This document shows, piece after piece, positions 1 through 6,313 of a stretch of DNA of 9,289 nt. Made by a program: the position numbers and the translations under genes. Each line of letters starts with the position of its first letter. Within the stretch, counting starts at the first letter, position 1. Source of the DNA: an uncultured Gemmatimonadota bacterium (GTDB lineage: Bacteria; Gemmatimonadota; Gemmatimonadetes; Gemmatimonadales; Gemmatimonadaceae); contig CAMPKM010000090.1 of the NCBI GenBank assembly GCA_946887155.1, positions 1 to 9,289 of the forward strand. Reading direction: 5' to 3'. The notes under the pieces are model-generated. The model saw only the letters and a program-made list of their open reading frames with translations. It was not told the DNA's origin and searched no databases.

Positions 1-328
1 GGCTACGCCAACGCAAGGTCGTCGAGTTGACGAATTCGTATTCGTCGATGTTCTCGCGGTCGCCCTCGCGCATCAGGTGTGTACCGCCAGCATCGTCCAT
101 GCGGTACATGCGATTGAACGTGAGCCGCTGGCGGAACGGGACGTCGAACCGGCGTTCCCCGCCGTTCCAGTCGCCGGTAAACACCATCGTTTGCCGCTCG
201 GTGATTCGGAGCGTGCCGTCCGCCTCGAGCCGCGCATCGACGCTGATGTCTCGCCAGTGAAGCGCCCGCTGCGCGCGGGCAGGTACGGCGGCAAGGATGA
301 GCGCCAGAAACCCAACGAGAATTCGCAT
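1..328 (-). CDS. DUF2207-type secreted/membrane protein, N-terminal part (cut by window edge)
   Basis: 109 codons are visible from an ATG at 328; the gene continues past the left edge. The N-terminus is a clear signal sequence: a positive residue, then a hydrophobic run (about residues 3-15), then PARAQ, with likely cleavage near residues 19-20. The mature part has an early beta-rich region with DGTLRITER (37-45) followed by VFTGDWNGGERRF (49-61). This matches the start of DUF2207 (YciQ-like predicted membrane proteins), whose extracytoplasmic domain opens with a 'DGsl.vtE...f.G.f.rG.yR.ip' pattern. In that family C-terminal membrane segments follow, which would lie outside the window. The molecular function of the family is not established. 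A GGAG sits 12 bases upstream of the ATG (341-344), a rather long spacing. The family call rests on pattern memory of a short fragment. Confidence 0.72.
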   Translation of the reverse strand, partial: MRILVGFLALILAAVPARAQRALHWRDISVDARLEADGTLRITERQTMVFTGDWNGGERRFDVPFRQRLTFNRMYRMDDAGGTHLMREGDRENIDEYEFVNSTTLRWRS

Positions 329-579
329 GTGTTGGAGTATCTCCGACGCATCGCATCTACGCCAGTTTACTTCGCTTCGCCGACGAAGCCACAACCCGGG
401 TCGCGGATGACGCAAGAACTACGGATTTCGCGAATCGACCCTTTCCCTTCGGCGTTCCGGCACCCGCGAATGAAAGCCTTTGAGCCAAGCAAAACGAGAT
501 CCGCGTGGATTCGCGTTATCCGCGGCAACTCGGTTCTCCAGCTTTTGACCTGCCGCGTCCTCCGCTCATATCCGTGAGG
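329..579. other. non-coding gap between two minus-strand genes
   Basis: This 251-base gap must hold the end of the GH26-like transcript and the promoter of the DUF2207-type gene. I see no convincing gene on either strand. The one clear structure is a six-base-pair stem with a four-base loop (GCTTCG at 374-379, CGAAGC at 384-389). It has no T-tract on either side, so it is not a classical terminator. No confident -35/-10 pair was found. Confidence 0.5.
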
Positions 580-1725
580 TCAGTGCTTGAGGAGATGCAG
601 TTCACCCGCGTGCAGGTATTTTGGTTTCGCGATCTCGAACTTGTACTGCGATGATAATGACGCATTGAGGGTGATGTCGTTGTTCTGCCATCCCGTTGCG
701 GCATAATACGACGCCTTCGTCCAATCGTAGTTGATGTAGTGAAACCACTTGATCTCGCTGCGCGACGAAATGAGGGAGAAGAGGGGCGTGAACCAGTCGC
801 TCCAGGCGGCCGCGCCCTGCGCAGGATCCGCCAGGTCGAAATGGCTTGGCGAGCTTTCGGCGATGACAACCGGTCGTCGGCGCGCGACGGCCATATCGAG
901 AAACCTCAGCGTGCGGCCGAACGCGGATAGGGCGCCGTGGCCGGTCGTAACGCCGCCGACATCATGGGCAGAGAACAGGTCAATGGAAAACCAGTCGACG
1001 TAATCGTCGCCCGGGTACCACTTCGCGTTCCCAGCAGTGTCCATGGTGTCAAAGTCGTCGGCAGCGGCAGGTTCGTAGCACCAGATGAAGGCGACGTTGG
1101 TCGCGCCGCGCGCGCGAAACATGTTCACGATCTTCCGGAAGGCGACCGGATAGGCGTACGGATGATAGCCGTTCCACGCACCACTGAACTCGCCGCCAAT
1201 GCGCAGCATCACCGGCTCGCCATTCGTCTTCAGTACGTCAATGAAGCTTTGGATGCGTGCGTCGAACTGCGTGGTGTACGCGACCAAACTGTCGATCCCA
1301 TATGTCTTGTCAGCCATGGTCTTGAGCACGGCGGGCGTTGGCTGCAATCCCCTGAGCGCGAGGTCCATGAGCGGGATGCGGCCGGCGGCATTGATCGACG
1401 CCATGCGCGCCGCGATCTCCGACGGATCCCAGGGCCTCGGCGTATCGCCCAGGGTCATGAACATCAGCTCCGACGCCGGTTGGTTCGACGCCGGCAACAT
1501 GGCCATGTACTGCGGGTTGCCGTTGACCCACTGCCCCATGCCGTGGACGACGCGGCCGAGCGGCGGCTCGAACTTCGCGCCGAACTCATAGCTGAGCGAC
1601 GGATCGTCAGGCGCGGTCGTGTCCGCGGACTGGATTTCGTCGCCGGGCGACGTCGGCAGCGCACTGCCTGACGAGCAGGCGAACGCCACGAACACTATTG
1701 GAATGAGACGCAGGCTGGTCAGCAT
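580..1725 (-). CDS. GH26-like glycoside hydrolase lipoprotein
   Basis: 381 residues. The N-terminus (MLTSLRLIPIVFVAFAC) is a lipoprotein signal: Arg6, a hydrophobic core and Cys17 followed by SSG, then a Ser/Thr/Pro/Asp-rich linker to about residue 45. The rest resembles the (beta/alpha)8 barrel of family 26 mannanases. The segment VMLRIGGEFSGAWNGY (172-187) aligns with the acid/base strand, making Glu179 the candidate acid/base. WYPGDDYVDWFSIDLF (236-251) is the typical 'yPGddyVDwvg.d' strand, and RPVVIAESS (284-292) carries the candidate nucleophile Glu290. EIKWFHYINYDW (324-335) is a late aromatic strand. The classical His just before the acid/base Glu is Gly here, so the substrate could differ from mannan. 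The protein is probably anchored to a membrane and acts on extracellular glycan. The start is chosen for the signal peptide; the GAGGA upstream is about 17 bases away. It has no carbohydrate-active neighbour. Confidence 0.75.
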   Translation of the reverse strand: MLTSLRLIPIVFVAFACSSGSALPTSPGDEIQSADTTAPDDPSLSYEFGAKFEPPLGRVVHGMGQWVNGNPQYMAMLPASNQPASELMFMTLGDTPRPWDPSEIAARMASINAAGRIPLMDLALRGLQPTPAVLKTMADKTYGIDSLVAYTTQFDARIQSFIDVLKTNGEPVMLRIGGEFSGAWNGYHPYAYPVAFRKIVNMFRARGATNVAFIWCYEPAAADDFDTMDTAGNAKWYPGDDYVDWFSIDLFSAHDVGGVTTGHGALSAFGRTLRFLDMAVARRRPVVIAESSPSHFDLADPAQGAAAWSDWFTPLFSLISSRSEIKWFHYINYDWTKASYYAATGWQNNDITLNASLSSQYKFEIAKPKYLHAGELHLLKH

Positions 1726-2031
1726 GGCATGATCCGTCTGGTTTCCTCAACGGACGCCTAACGCTTCATGCTGCCCCTACAGGACGTATGCCACAATCTG
1801 CCGACTCACTGCCACACCCCCGCCGACACCCTTACAACTGCGGACGATTTTACGGGTAGAGCGAACGCGGACGACGCTGGAACCATGGAGCAACACTGAA
1901 CGGCAGGCGAGAACCGGACACCGGGCCGGTTGCGTACGGCGCAGACAGCCCCGCGGCGGGGTGTCCCGGTTCTCGCCGGAGGTGCCCGTGTGCCGCGCGC
2001 CTCACGCGTCTCGCCAGCGTCTCCGTCAGAC
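1726..2031. other. non-coding gap between ADOP permease and GH26-like gene
   Basis: These 306 bases lie between two minus-strand genes. Short open frames here overlap both strands and have no start signal or recognisable product, so I see no gene. The gap holds a long inverted repeat at 1906-1977 on the permease side. The promoter of the GH26-like gene must lie in the lower part, but I could not pick a convincing -35/-10 pair. Confidence 0.5.
1906..1977. repeat. long imperfect inverted repeat (stem-loop)
   Basis: The left arm GGCGAGAACCGGACACC (1906-1922) pairs with the right arm at 1960-1977. The outer 12 base pairs are perfect (GGCGAGAACCGG with CCGGTTCTCGCC), then one unpaired C (1965), then five more pairs (ACACC with GGTGT). 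The 37-base interior is very GC-rich and contains a smaller CCCC/GGGG hairpin possibility. It lies about 55 bases past the permease stop codon. That position suits a transcript-end or mRNA-stabilising structure, but no T-tract follows on either strand. A dispersed palindromic repeat is the main alternative. Confidence 0.7.
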
Positions 2032-4788
2032 TCAGTCACGCATGGCGTCGAGCGGATCGAGGCGCACGGCGCGACGTGCGGGGAGCCAGGTGGCGAGCAT
2101 CGCCACGGCACCCAGGACGGGAAGCACCGCCGCAAACGCCGTCAGGTCGGTCGCCGACACGCCGTACAACTGGCTGGCGATGACCCTCGTCAGCGCGAAT
2201 GCGGCCAGGACCCCGATCAGCAGGCCGACTGCCGTCAGCCGGGCTCCCTGCCCGAGCACGAGATTCGTGACCCGGCCCGGCGTCGCGCCTAACGCGATGC
2301 GGATACCGAGTTCATGGCGGCGCTGCGCAATCGTGTAGCTGAGGATGCCGTGGATGCCGATCGCCGCGAGGATGACAGCGACGCCCGAGAACGCGATGAG
2401 CAGCAGCATCACGAAGCGCTGCTGCGCCACCGACGCGCCGAGCACTTCCTCCAGTGGCTGGATGCCGAATACCGCGAGCTGTGGATCGACTTGCCGCACC
2501 GCCCCGCGCAACGAATTCACCAGCCCGGAAATCGGCGCGCTCGTCCTGACGAGGAGCGCCTCGGCGCCATTGAACGACGGTGCCTGCCGGAACGGGAGGT
2601 AGATCGCCGGTGGCGCCTCACGGGCAAGGCCGTTGATGCGCTCATCCTTCACCACTCCGACGATGGTCCGAGCGGAGCCCCAGAGGGCGATTTGCTGGCC
2701 AAGTGGCTCACGTCCTTCAAAGAACCGCCGGGCCAGCGCTTCGTTGATAATCGACACGGCTGGGTCCGCGGGGCCATCGCCGTCGCCGAACGCACGACCG
2801 CTCGCGAGTGGAAGCCGGACGGTCTCCAGGTACGAGGTACTGACCCGTCGGATGGAAACCTCGGGCCAGTTGGCGCCTTCGGACTCGCGTCCGACCACAC
2901 GCCACGAATTCTGGGAACCGGGATCGACCGGATGATTGCCAACGATCGCAGCCGCTTGCACGCCCGGGAGGCCGCGCACGCGTTGCATCAGGTCGTCGTT
3001 GAACCGGTGAACCTCCACGAAATTCGGCCAGCCGTTCTGGGTCGGATAACGACCGGGAGGTAACTGAAATTCCGCTTTCACCACGTTCTCGGTGCTATAC
3101 CCCGTCTCGACCTGCGAGAGGCGCCAGGCGCTCTTCACCAGCAGGCCGGCGCCGACCAGCAGCACCACCGCCAACGCCACTTCGGAAACCACGAGCGTGG
3201 AGCGCAGCAGGCCGCGTTCACGACTCGCGCTCGCGCCGCGCGATTCATCCGACTTGAGCGCGCCCTGCAGGTCCACCCTGCGTGCCTGGATCGCCGGAAC
3301 AACCCCGAACACCAGGCCTGTGAAGATCGCGAGGCCGGTGGCAACGGCCAGCACGACGCCGTCGATACGAACGTCCGTAATGCGCGGGATGTCCGCCGGC
3401 GCAACCGCCACCATGAGTTTCAGCGCCAGCAACGCGATCGCCATGCCGAGTATCGTCGCGACCGACGTCATCACCAGGTTTTCGGCAGCGAACTGCCTGA
3501 CGAGCCGGCGAAGCGGTGCTCCCATTGCGGTGCGTACGGCCACCTCGCGCAGCCTGGCGGTGCCGCGGGCCAGCAGCAGGTTGGCGACGTTTACGCAGGC
3601 GATGAGGAGCACGAACCCGACCGCGGCGAGGAGTACCCAGAGCGTGCCGCGTACGCGCGAGAAGATGACGTCGTTCATCGACTCGACGAATGCGCCGCGC
3701 GCGACGTTCGAGCCGGCATACTGCGCTTCGAGGTCGGCCATGATCGACGTGAGCTCGGACTGGGCCGACGCCACGGATGCACCGGGCGCAAGGCGACCGA
3801 GGACGAGCAGGGGATGTGTGCTCCGCACGAGCTCCCGGCCGACCGCCCCCATCGGCAACCAGACGTCGACCCGGGACCGGAGATCCCGGTCGGCAAAGCC
3901 GCGCCCGTACGCGGCCGAACGCAGGATCTGCATCGCGCCAAAGTCAGCCGACGCGGGAACCACGCCAACGATCGTGTATTCCAGGTCGCTCAACCGGATC
4001 GTGCGGCCGACGACATTGGTGGCGCGCTGAAATTGCTGCTCCCAGAGCCGATCGCTGATCATCGCGACGTGCCCCTGGCCGCGAATATCCTCCTCGGCAG
4101 TGAAGCCGCGGCCCATCGCCGGCTGGATGCCTAACACATCGAGCAGTCCGCTGGTGCTGAAGAGAACGGGGACCCGGCTCGGGTCGCCGTCGACCGGTGT
4201 AATGTTCCCTTCGCTCGCGATGAAGCCGGCCGCATCGGACAACTGGCGGCTTCGCTCCTTCACGTCGATGAAGTCGGGGAGCGATGACGGCTCGCGGTTG
4301 GTGCCCGTGTTACGGTCGGTCTGCCAGACCATGACCATCCGGTCGAGCTCACGGAACGGAACCGGCTGCAGCAGGACCGCGTTGACGACGCTGAAAATCG
4401 CCGTCGTCGCGCCGATCCCGATGGCGAGTGTGAGGATGGCGGCGGCGGCAAACCCGCGCGACCGGAACAGCACGCGGGTGCCGTACCTGAGGTCCTGAGC
4501 GAAATCATTCCACACGGACGATCTTCCTCCGGCAACCGGTGGTACGACCGCGAGACTCCGCTGTCGTGCGGAATCGCGAAGCGATCGCTTCAGTGAAACG
4601 GGTTCGGCAAGTTCCGACAGCGCGAGATCGAGCGACCTGCTTTCGGAGTTTCCACGCGCGACGTGCTCGTCGAATCGTTGCGAGATGTGCTGTGCGAGTT
4701 CCTCGACGATGTCCGCGTCATGCGCCGGATCGCCGGTGATGTTCTCGAGCGTGTCGCGCACCAGGGCACGCCAGTCACGGACCGTCAT
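2032..4788 (-). CDS. ADOP-family ABC transporter permease (MacB/FtsX type)
   Basis: 918 residues from ATG 4788. An N-terminal cytoplasmic prefix (about 1-95, with a HDADIVEELAQHISQRFDEH helix) precedes two MacB/FtsX modules. The first module has TM1 at about 113-140, an extracytoplasmic MacB-like domain, then TM segments at about 383-407, 437-462 and 476-500. The second repeats this with TM segments at about 530-551, 791-820, 841-869 and 882-902. Both modules carry the FtsX cytoplasmic signature after a TM (LREVAVRTAMGAP; RRHELGIRIALGATPGR). This duplicated layout and length fit acidobacterial duplicated orphan permeases. No ATPase gene is adjacent, so any ATP-binding partner is encoded elsewhere; the substrate is unknown. 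The frame is open up to 4926, but the downstream ATG is preferred. It overlaps the padR stop as ATGA, and the prefix family starts like MTVRDWRALVRD. Translation is probably coupled to padR. Confidence 0.93.
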   Translation of the reverse strand: MTVRDWRALVRDTLENITGDPAHDADIVEELAQHISQRFDEHVARGNSESRSLDLALSELAEPVSLKRSLRDSARQRSLAVVPPVAGGRSSVWNDFAQDLRYGTRVLFRSRGFAAAAILTLAIGIGATTAIFSVVNAVLLQPVPFRELDRMVMVWQTDRNTGTNREPSSLPDFIDVKERSRQLSDAAGFIASEGNITPVDGDPSRVPVLFSTSGLLDVLGIQPAMGRGFTAEEDIRGQGHVAMISDRLWEQQFQRATNVVGRTIRLSDLEYTIVGVVPASADFGAMQILRSAAYGRGFADRDLRSRVDVWLPMGAVGRELVRSTHPLLVLGRLAPGASVASAQSELTSIMADLEAQYAGSNVARGAFVESMNDVIFSRVRGTLWVLLAAVGFVLLIACVNVANLLLARGTARLREVAVRTAMGAPLRRLVRQFAAENLVMTSVATILGMAIALLALKLMVAVAPADIPRITDVRIDGVVLAVATGLAIFTGLVFGVVPAIQARRVDLQGALKSDESRGASASRERGLLRSTLVVSEVALAVVLLVGAGLLVKSAWRLSQVETGYSTENVVKAEFQLPPGRYPTQNGWPNFVEVHRFNDDLMQRVRGLPGVQAAAIVGNHPVDPGSQNSWRVVGRESEGANWPEVSIRRVSTSYLETVRLPLASGRAFGDGDGPADPAVSIINEALARRFFEGREPLGQQIALWGSARTIVGVVKDERINGLAREAPPAIYLPFRQAPSFNGAEALLVRTSAPISGLVNSLRGAVRQVDPQLAVFGIQPLEEVLGASVAQQRFVMLLLIAFSGVAVILAAIGIHGILSYTIAQRRHELGIRIALGATPGRVTNLVLGQGARLTAVGLLIGVLAAFALTRVIASQLYGVSATDLTAFAAVLPVLGAVAMLATWLPARRAVRLDPLDAMRD

Positions 4789-5129
4789 GTGGTCCGCAGC
4801 CGGGCAACGCGGTTGATGCCGGTGAAGAATTCCTGCCAGAGGCTGCGTTGTGCCGCGAGCACTTCGGTTCCTTCCGACGTCAGGCGGTAGTAGCGGCGGC
4901 GGCGCTGTCCTGCTTTCTCGACCCAACGCCCCTCGATCAGTTCACGTGCCTCGAGCCGGTAGAGCATGGGGTAGAGCGATGCCACGTGAAACGAGATGGC
5001 GCCGCGCGACCGTAGTTCGATCTGCCGCGCGATCTCGTAGCCATGGCGCTGGCCATCCTCGAGGATGGCGAGAATGAGGAGCTCCGCGCTCCCCTTCTTC
5101 ATTTCGGATGTCAGGGTCGGCTTGGCCAT
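4785..5129 (-). CDS. PadR-family transcriptional regulator
   Basis: 114 residues. This is a compact winged-helix protein of the short PadR subfamily. It has KGSAELLILAIL (12-23) as helix 1, HGYEIARQI (29-37), a recognition helix with SLYPMLYRLE (51-60), and a basic wing GQRRRRYYRLTSEG (74-87). A single C-terminal helix (88-110) probably serves for dimerisation. PadR proteins usually repress their own operon and a neighbouring transporter, with ligand binding relieving repression. The gene is the first of a two-gene unit with the ADOP permease, sharing a four-base ATGA overlap. The start at 5129 has no good Shine-Dalgarno sequence. The ATG lies inside the edge of a palindromic operator candidate, so bound repressor would cover the translation start region. 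An in-frame Met10 is a less likely start because it would remove the usual N-terminal arm. Confidence 0.93.
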   Translation of the reverse strand: MAKPTLTSEMKKGSAELLILAILEDGQRHGYEIARQIELRSRGAISFHVASLYPMLYRLEARELIEGRWVEKAGQRRRRYYRLTSEGTEVLAAQRSLWQEFFTGINRVARLRTT

Positions 5130-5148
5130 ATGTGGTGTGACAACATAT
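5128..5148. promoter_or_regulatory. candidate PadR operator overlapping the padR start codon
   Basis: A 21-base dyad with perfect outer arms ATATGT (5128-5133) and ACATAT (5143-5148). Inner matches GT (5135-5136) and AC (5140-5141) flank a three-base unmatched centre. This fits the ATGT/ACAT inverted-repeat type described for PadR-family operators (TATGT-N9-ACATA here). The left arm overlaps the padR ATG. On the minus strand TATATG (5149-5144) inside the site could serve as a -10 element, though I see no matching -35. Autorepression of padR-ADOP is the natural reading. An effect on the divergent phosphatase gene is possible but unsupported. Confidence 0.7.
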
Positions 5149-5193
5149 ACGGTTAAAGGGTTGGGGAGGATTCAGAGAGAAGGGCGTTGTGGT

Positions 5194-5246
5194 ATTGGTT
5201 GGTGGTTATTGGTACGGGTACGGGTACGGGTACGGGTACAGGTACC
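5194..5246 (+). repeat. heptamer repeats running into a GGTACG hexamer array
   Basis: Three degenerate heptamers (ATTGGTT, GGTGGTT, ATTGGTA; 5194-5214) run directly into six hexamers at 5211-5246. The hexamers are four exact GGTACG, then GGTACA and GGTACC. The array lies in the divergent padR/phosphatase gap. It is technically open in the phosphatase frame and would read as alternating Tyr-Gly. That is more likely a by-product of the repeat than real protein sequence. Such arrays are prone to slippage. Confidence 0.8.
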
Positions 5247-5248
5247 CG

Positions 5249-5279
5249 CTCGGCTCCTTGCCACGGAACGGCAAGCGAG
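5249..5279 (+). other. stem-loop upstream of the phosphatase gene
   Basis: CTTGCC (5257-5262) pairs with GGCAAG (5270-5275) around a seven-base loop. CTCG (5249-5252) pairs with CGAG (5276-5279), leaving GCTC (5253-5256) as a bulge. If translation starts at 5294 this lies in the mRNA leader, ending about 14 bases before the start codon. A regulatory role is only a possibility. Confidence 0.4.
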
Positions 5280-5293
5280 TTCGAATTGAGGGC

Positions 5294-6181
5294 ATGGGCG
5301 ACAAGGACGGGATCGAGACCAGTCTCGGAGCGTCGGACAACGTGCCGCGTCCGGCCATGTCCGAAATCGACACGTTCGGGCTTACGCACCAGGGAAAAGT
5401 CCGGTCGAGCAATAACGACCACTTCCTCATCGCCAGCTTCCACCGGAACCTCCGTGTTCATCACACGTCGATTCCCGGCGGCATCGGGAACCACGAAACC
5501 GGATCGCGGGGCTTTCTCCTGCTCGTCGCCGATGGCGTCGGCGGCCTGGCCACCGCGGGTGACGGGAGCGCGCTCGCGCTATCAACCCTCGCGGCGCACC
5601 TGCTCCATGCGACCGAAATCTGCTCCGAGCTCGTGCTCACGCAGCAGGAAAAGTCCTCGACTGAACTACGCGGCGCGGTGATGAAGGCGCACGCGGCGCT
5701 GGTGGAAATGGGAAGGGACGCGGGTGGCAAACCGGCGACGACGCTCACGATGTACGCCGCCTTCTGGCCGCGCGCCTTCATCGTTCATGTGGGAGACAGC
5801 CGGATGTATCGGTTCCGCGATGGCGAACTCACACGATTCACATCCGATCAGACATACGAGCAGTTGATGCTCGAATCCGGAGCCATCAAGCCCGGAAGCC
5901 CGCAAGCAGCGCGCCTCAAGCACGTGTTATGGAGCGCAGTCGGCAACGATGAGGTCGTGCCGCAAATAACCATTACAGATGTCACTCGCCGCGATATCAC
6001 TTTGGTCTGCAGCGATGGGCTGACGAAACACGTCACCGATGACGAAATCCGCGAACGGCTGGCTCGCGAGAACAGTGCCGAGGAAACTGTTCGCAACCTC
6101 ATAGACCTAGCCCTGACACGCGGCGGCACCGACAACGTGACGGCGGTCGTAGGAAAGGTGAGAGCGCCCGTAGGGAGGTAA
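5294..6181 (+). CDS. PP2C-type Ser/Thr protein phosphatase
   Basis: 295 residues from ATG 5294. It is a metal-dependent PPM/PP2C phosphatase that removes phosphate from Ser/Thr, probably cytoplasmic, as no TM segment or signal is seen. Motifs, numbered from this start: FGLTHQGKVRSSNNDHF (28-44; metal Asp42), LLVADGVGG (76-84; Asp80), VHVGDSRMYRFRDG (164-177), VCSDGLT (238-244; Asp241) and GGTDNVTAVV (277-286; Asp280). All metal-binding aspartates are present. The usual Glu of the 'NED' motif is Asn, a substitution seen in other bacterial members. The start is uncertain. The frame is open from a GTG at 5189 through the GGTACG array, and ATG 5357 (MSEIDTFGLT) is also credible because the domain begins right after it. 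ATG 5294 follows a GAGGG at very short spacing. No partner kinase is in the window. Confidence 0.92.
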   Translation: MGDKDGIETSLGASDNVPRPAMSEIDTFGLTHQGKVRSSNNDHFLIASFHRNLRVHHTSIPGGIGNHETGSRGFLLLVADGVGGLATAGDGSALALSTLAAHLLHATEICSELVLTQQEKSSTELRGAVMKAHAALVEMGRDAGGKPATTLTMYAAFWPRAFIVHVGDSRMYRFRDGELTRFTSDQTYEQLMLESGAIKPGSPQAARLKHVLWSAVGNDEVVPQITITDVTRRDITLVCSDGLTKHVTDDEIRERLARENSAEETVRNLIDLALTRGGTDNVTAVVGKVRAPVGR

Positions 6182-6200
6182 CTGGTATTGGTTACTGGTT
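6181..6200 (+). repeat. heptamer repeats starting at the phosphatase stop codon
   Basis: The stop codon TAA (6179-6181) runs directly into ACTGGT, ATTGGTT and ACTGGTT. These match the units upstream of the phosphatase gene and have the same orientation. They are the left part of the repeat cluster in the convergent gap. Confidence 0.65.
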
Positions 6201-6253
6201 ACTCGAACTGTTGTTCGGCTGCGGCGACGGGCCCTGGTACCTCTACGTCTATC

Positions 6254-6285
6254 GGTATTGGGAACTGGTACCAATACCCAATACC
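6254..6285. terminator. possible bidirectional terminator hairpin between convergent genes
   Basis: GGTATTGGG (6254-6262) pairs exactly with CCCAATACC (6277-6285) across a 14-base loop that contains the palindrome TGGTACCA (6266-6273). It lies between the stop codons of the phosphatase (plus) and the small lipoprotein (minus), where a shared terminator would be expected. No T-tract follows on either strand, so intrinsic termination is not proven. Confidence 0.4.
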
Positions 6286-6309
6286 ACTAACCAATAACCA
6301 CTAACCAAT
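6254..6309. repeat. inverted heptamer repeats in the convergent gap
   Basis: Read on the plus strand, 6269-6309 is a run of TACCAAT, ACCCAAT, ACCACT (a hexamer), AACCAAT, AACCACT, AACCAAT. These are the reverse complement of the ATTGGTT-type units seen upstream of the phosphatase gene and at 6181-6200. Just before them, 6254-6270 carries units in the forward orientation (ATTGGGA, ACTGGTA). The opposed copies can pair with each other and with 6181-6200. Confidence 0.75.
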
Positions 6310-6313
6310 CGCA

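Noticed and set aside
374..389. Intrinsic terminator in the gap after the GH26-like gene
   Set aside because: The stem is only six base pairs and has no T-tract on either strand.
937..1671. 244-codon open frame on the plus strand inside the GH26-like gene
   Set aside because: It is antisense to a gene with a clear signal peptide and fold motifs; its composition is that of a shadow frame.
2314..3063. 249-codon open frame on the plus strand inside the permease gene
   Set aside because: It is antisense to well-conserved permease coding sequence and its protein is rich in Arg, Ala and Pro with no recognisable domain. It arises from the GC bias of the third codon position.
4789..4926. 46-residue N-terminal extension of the permease
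   Set aside because: It overlaps padR coding sequence in another frame and is Pro/Arg-rich and unlike the family. The ATGA overlap marks the real start.
6269..6309. CRISPR-like short repeats
   Set aside because: The units are seven bases long, degenerate and contiguous, with no spacers and no cas genes nearby.
5188..6310. Mobile element carrying the phosphatase gene between the repeats
   Set aside because: No transposase, target-site duplication or clean terminal inverted repeats are visible. The heptamer similarity alone does not show mobility.
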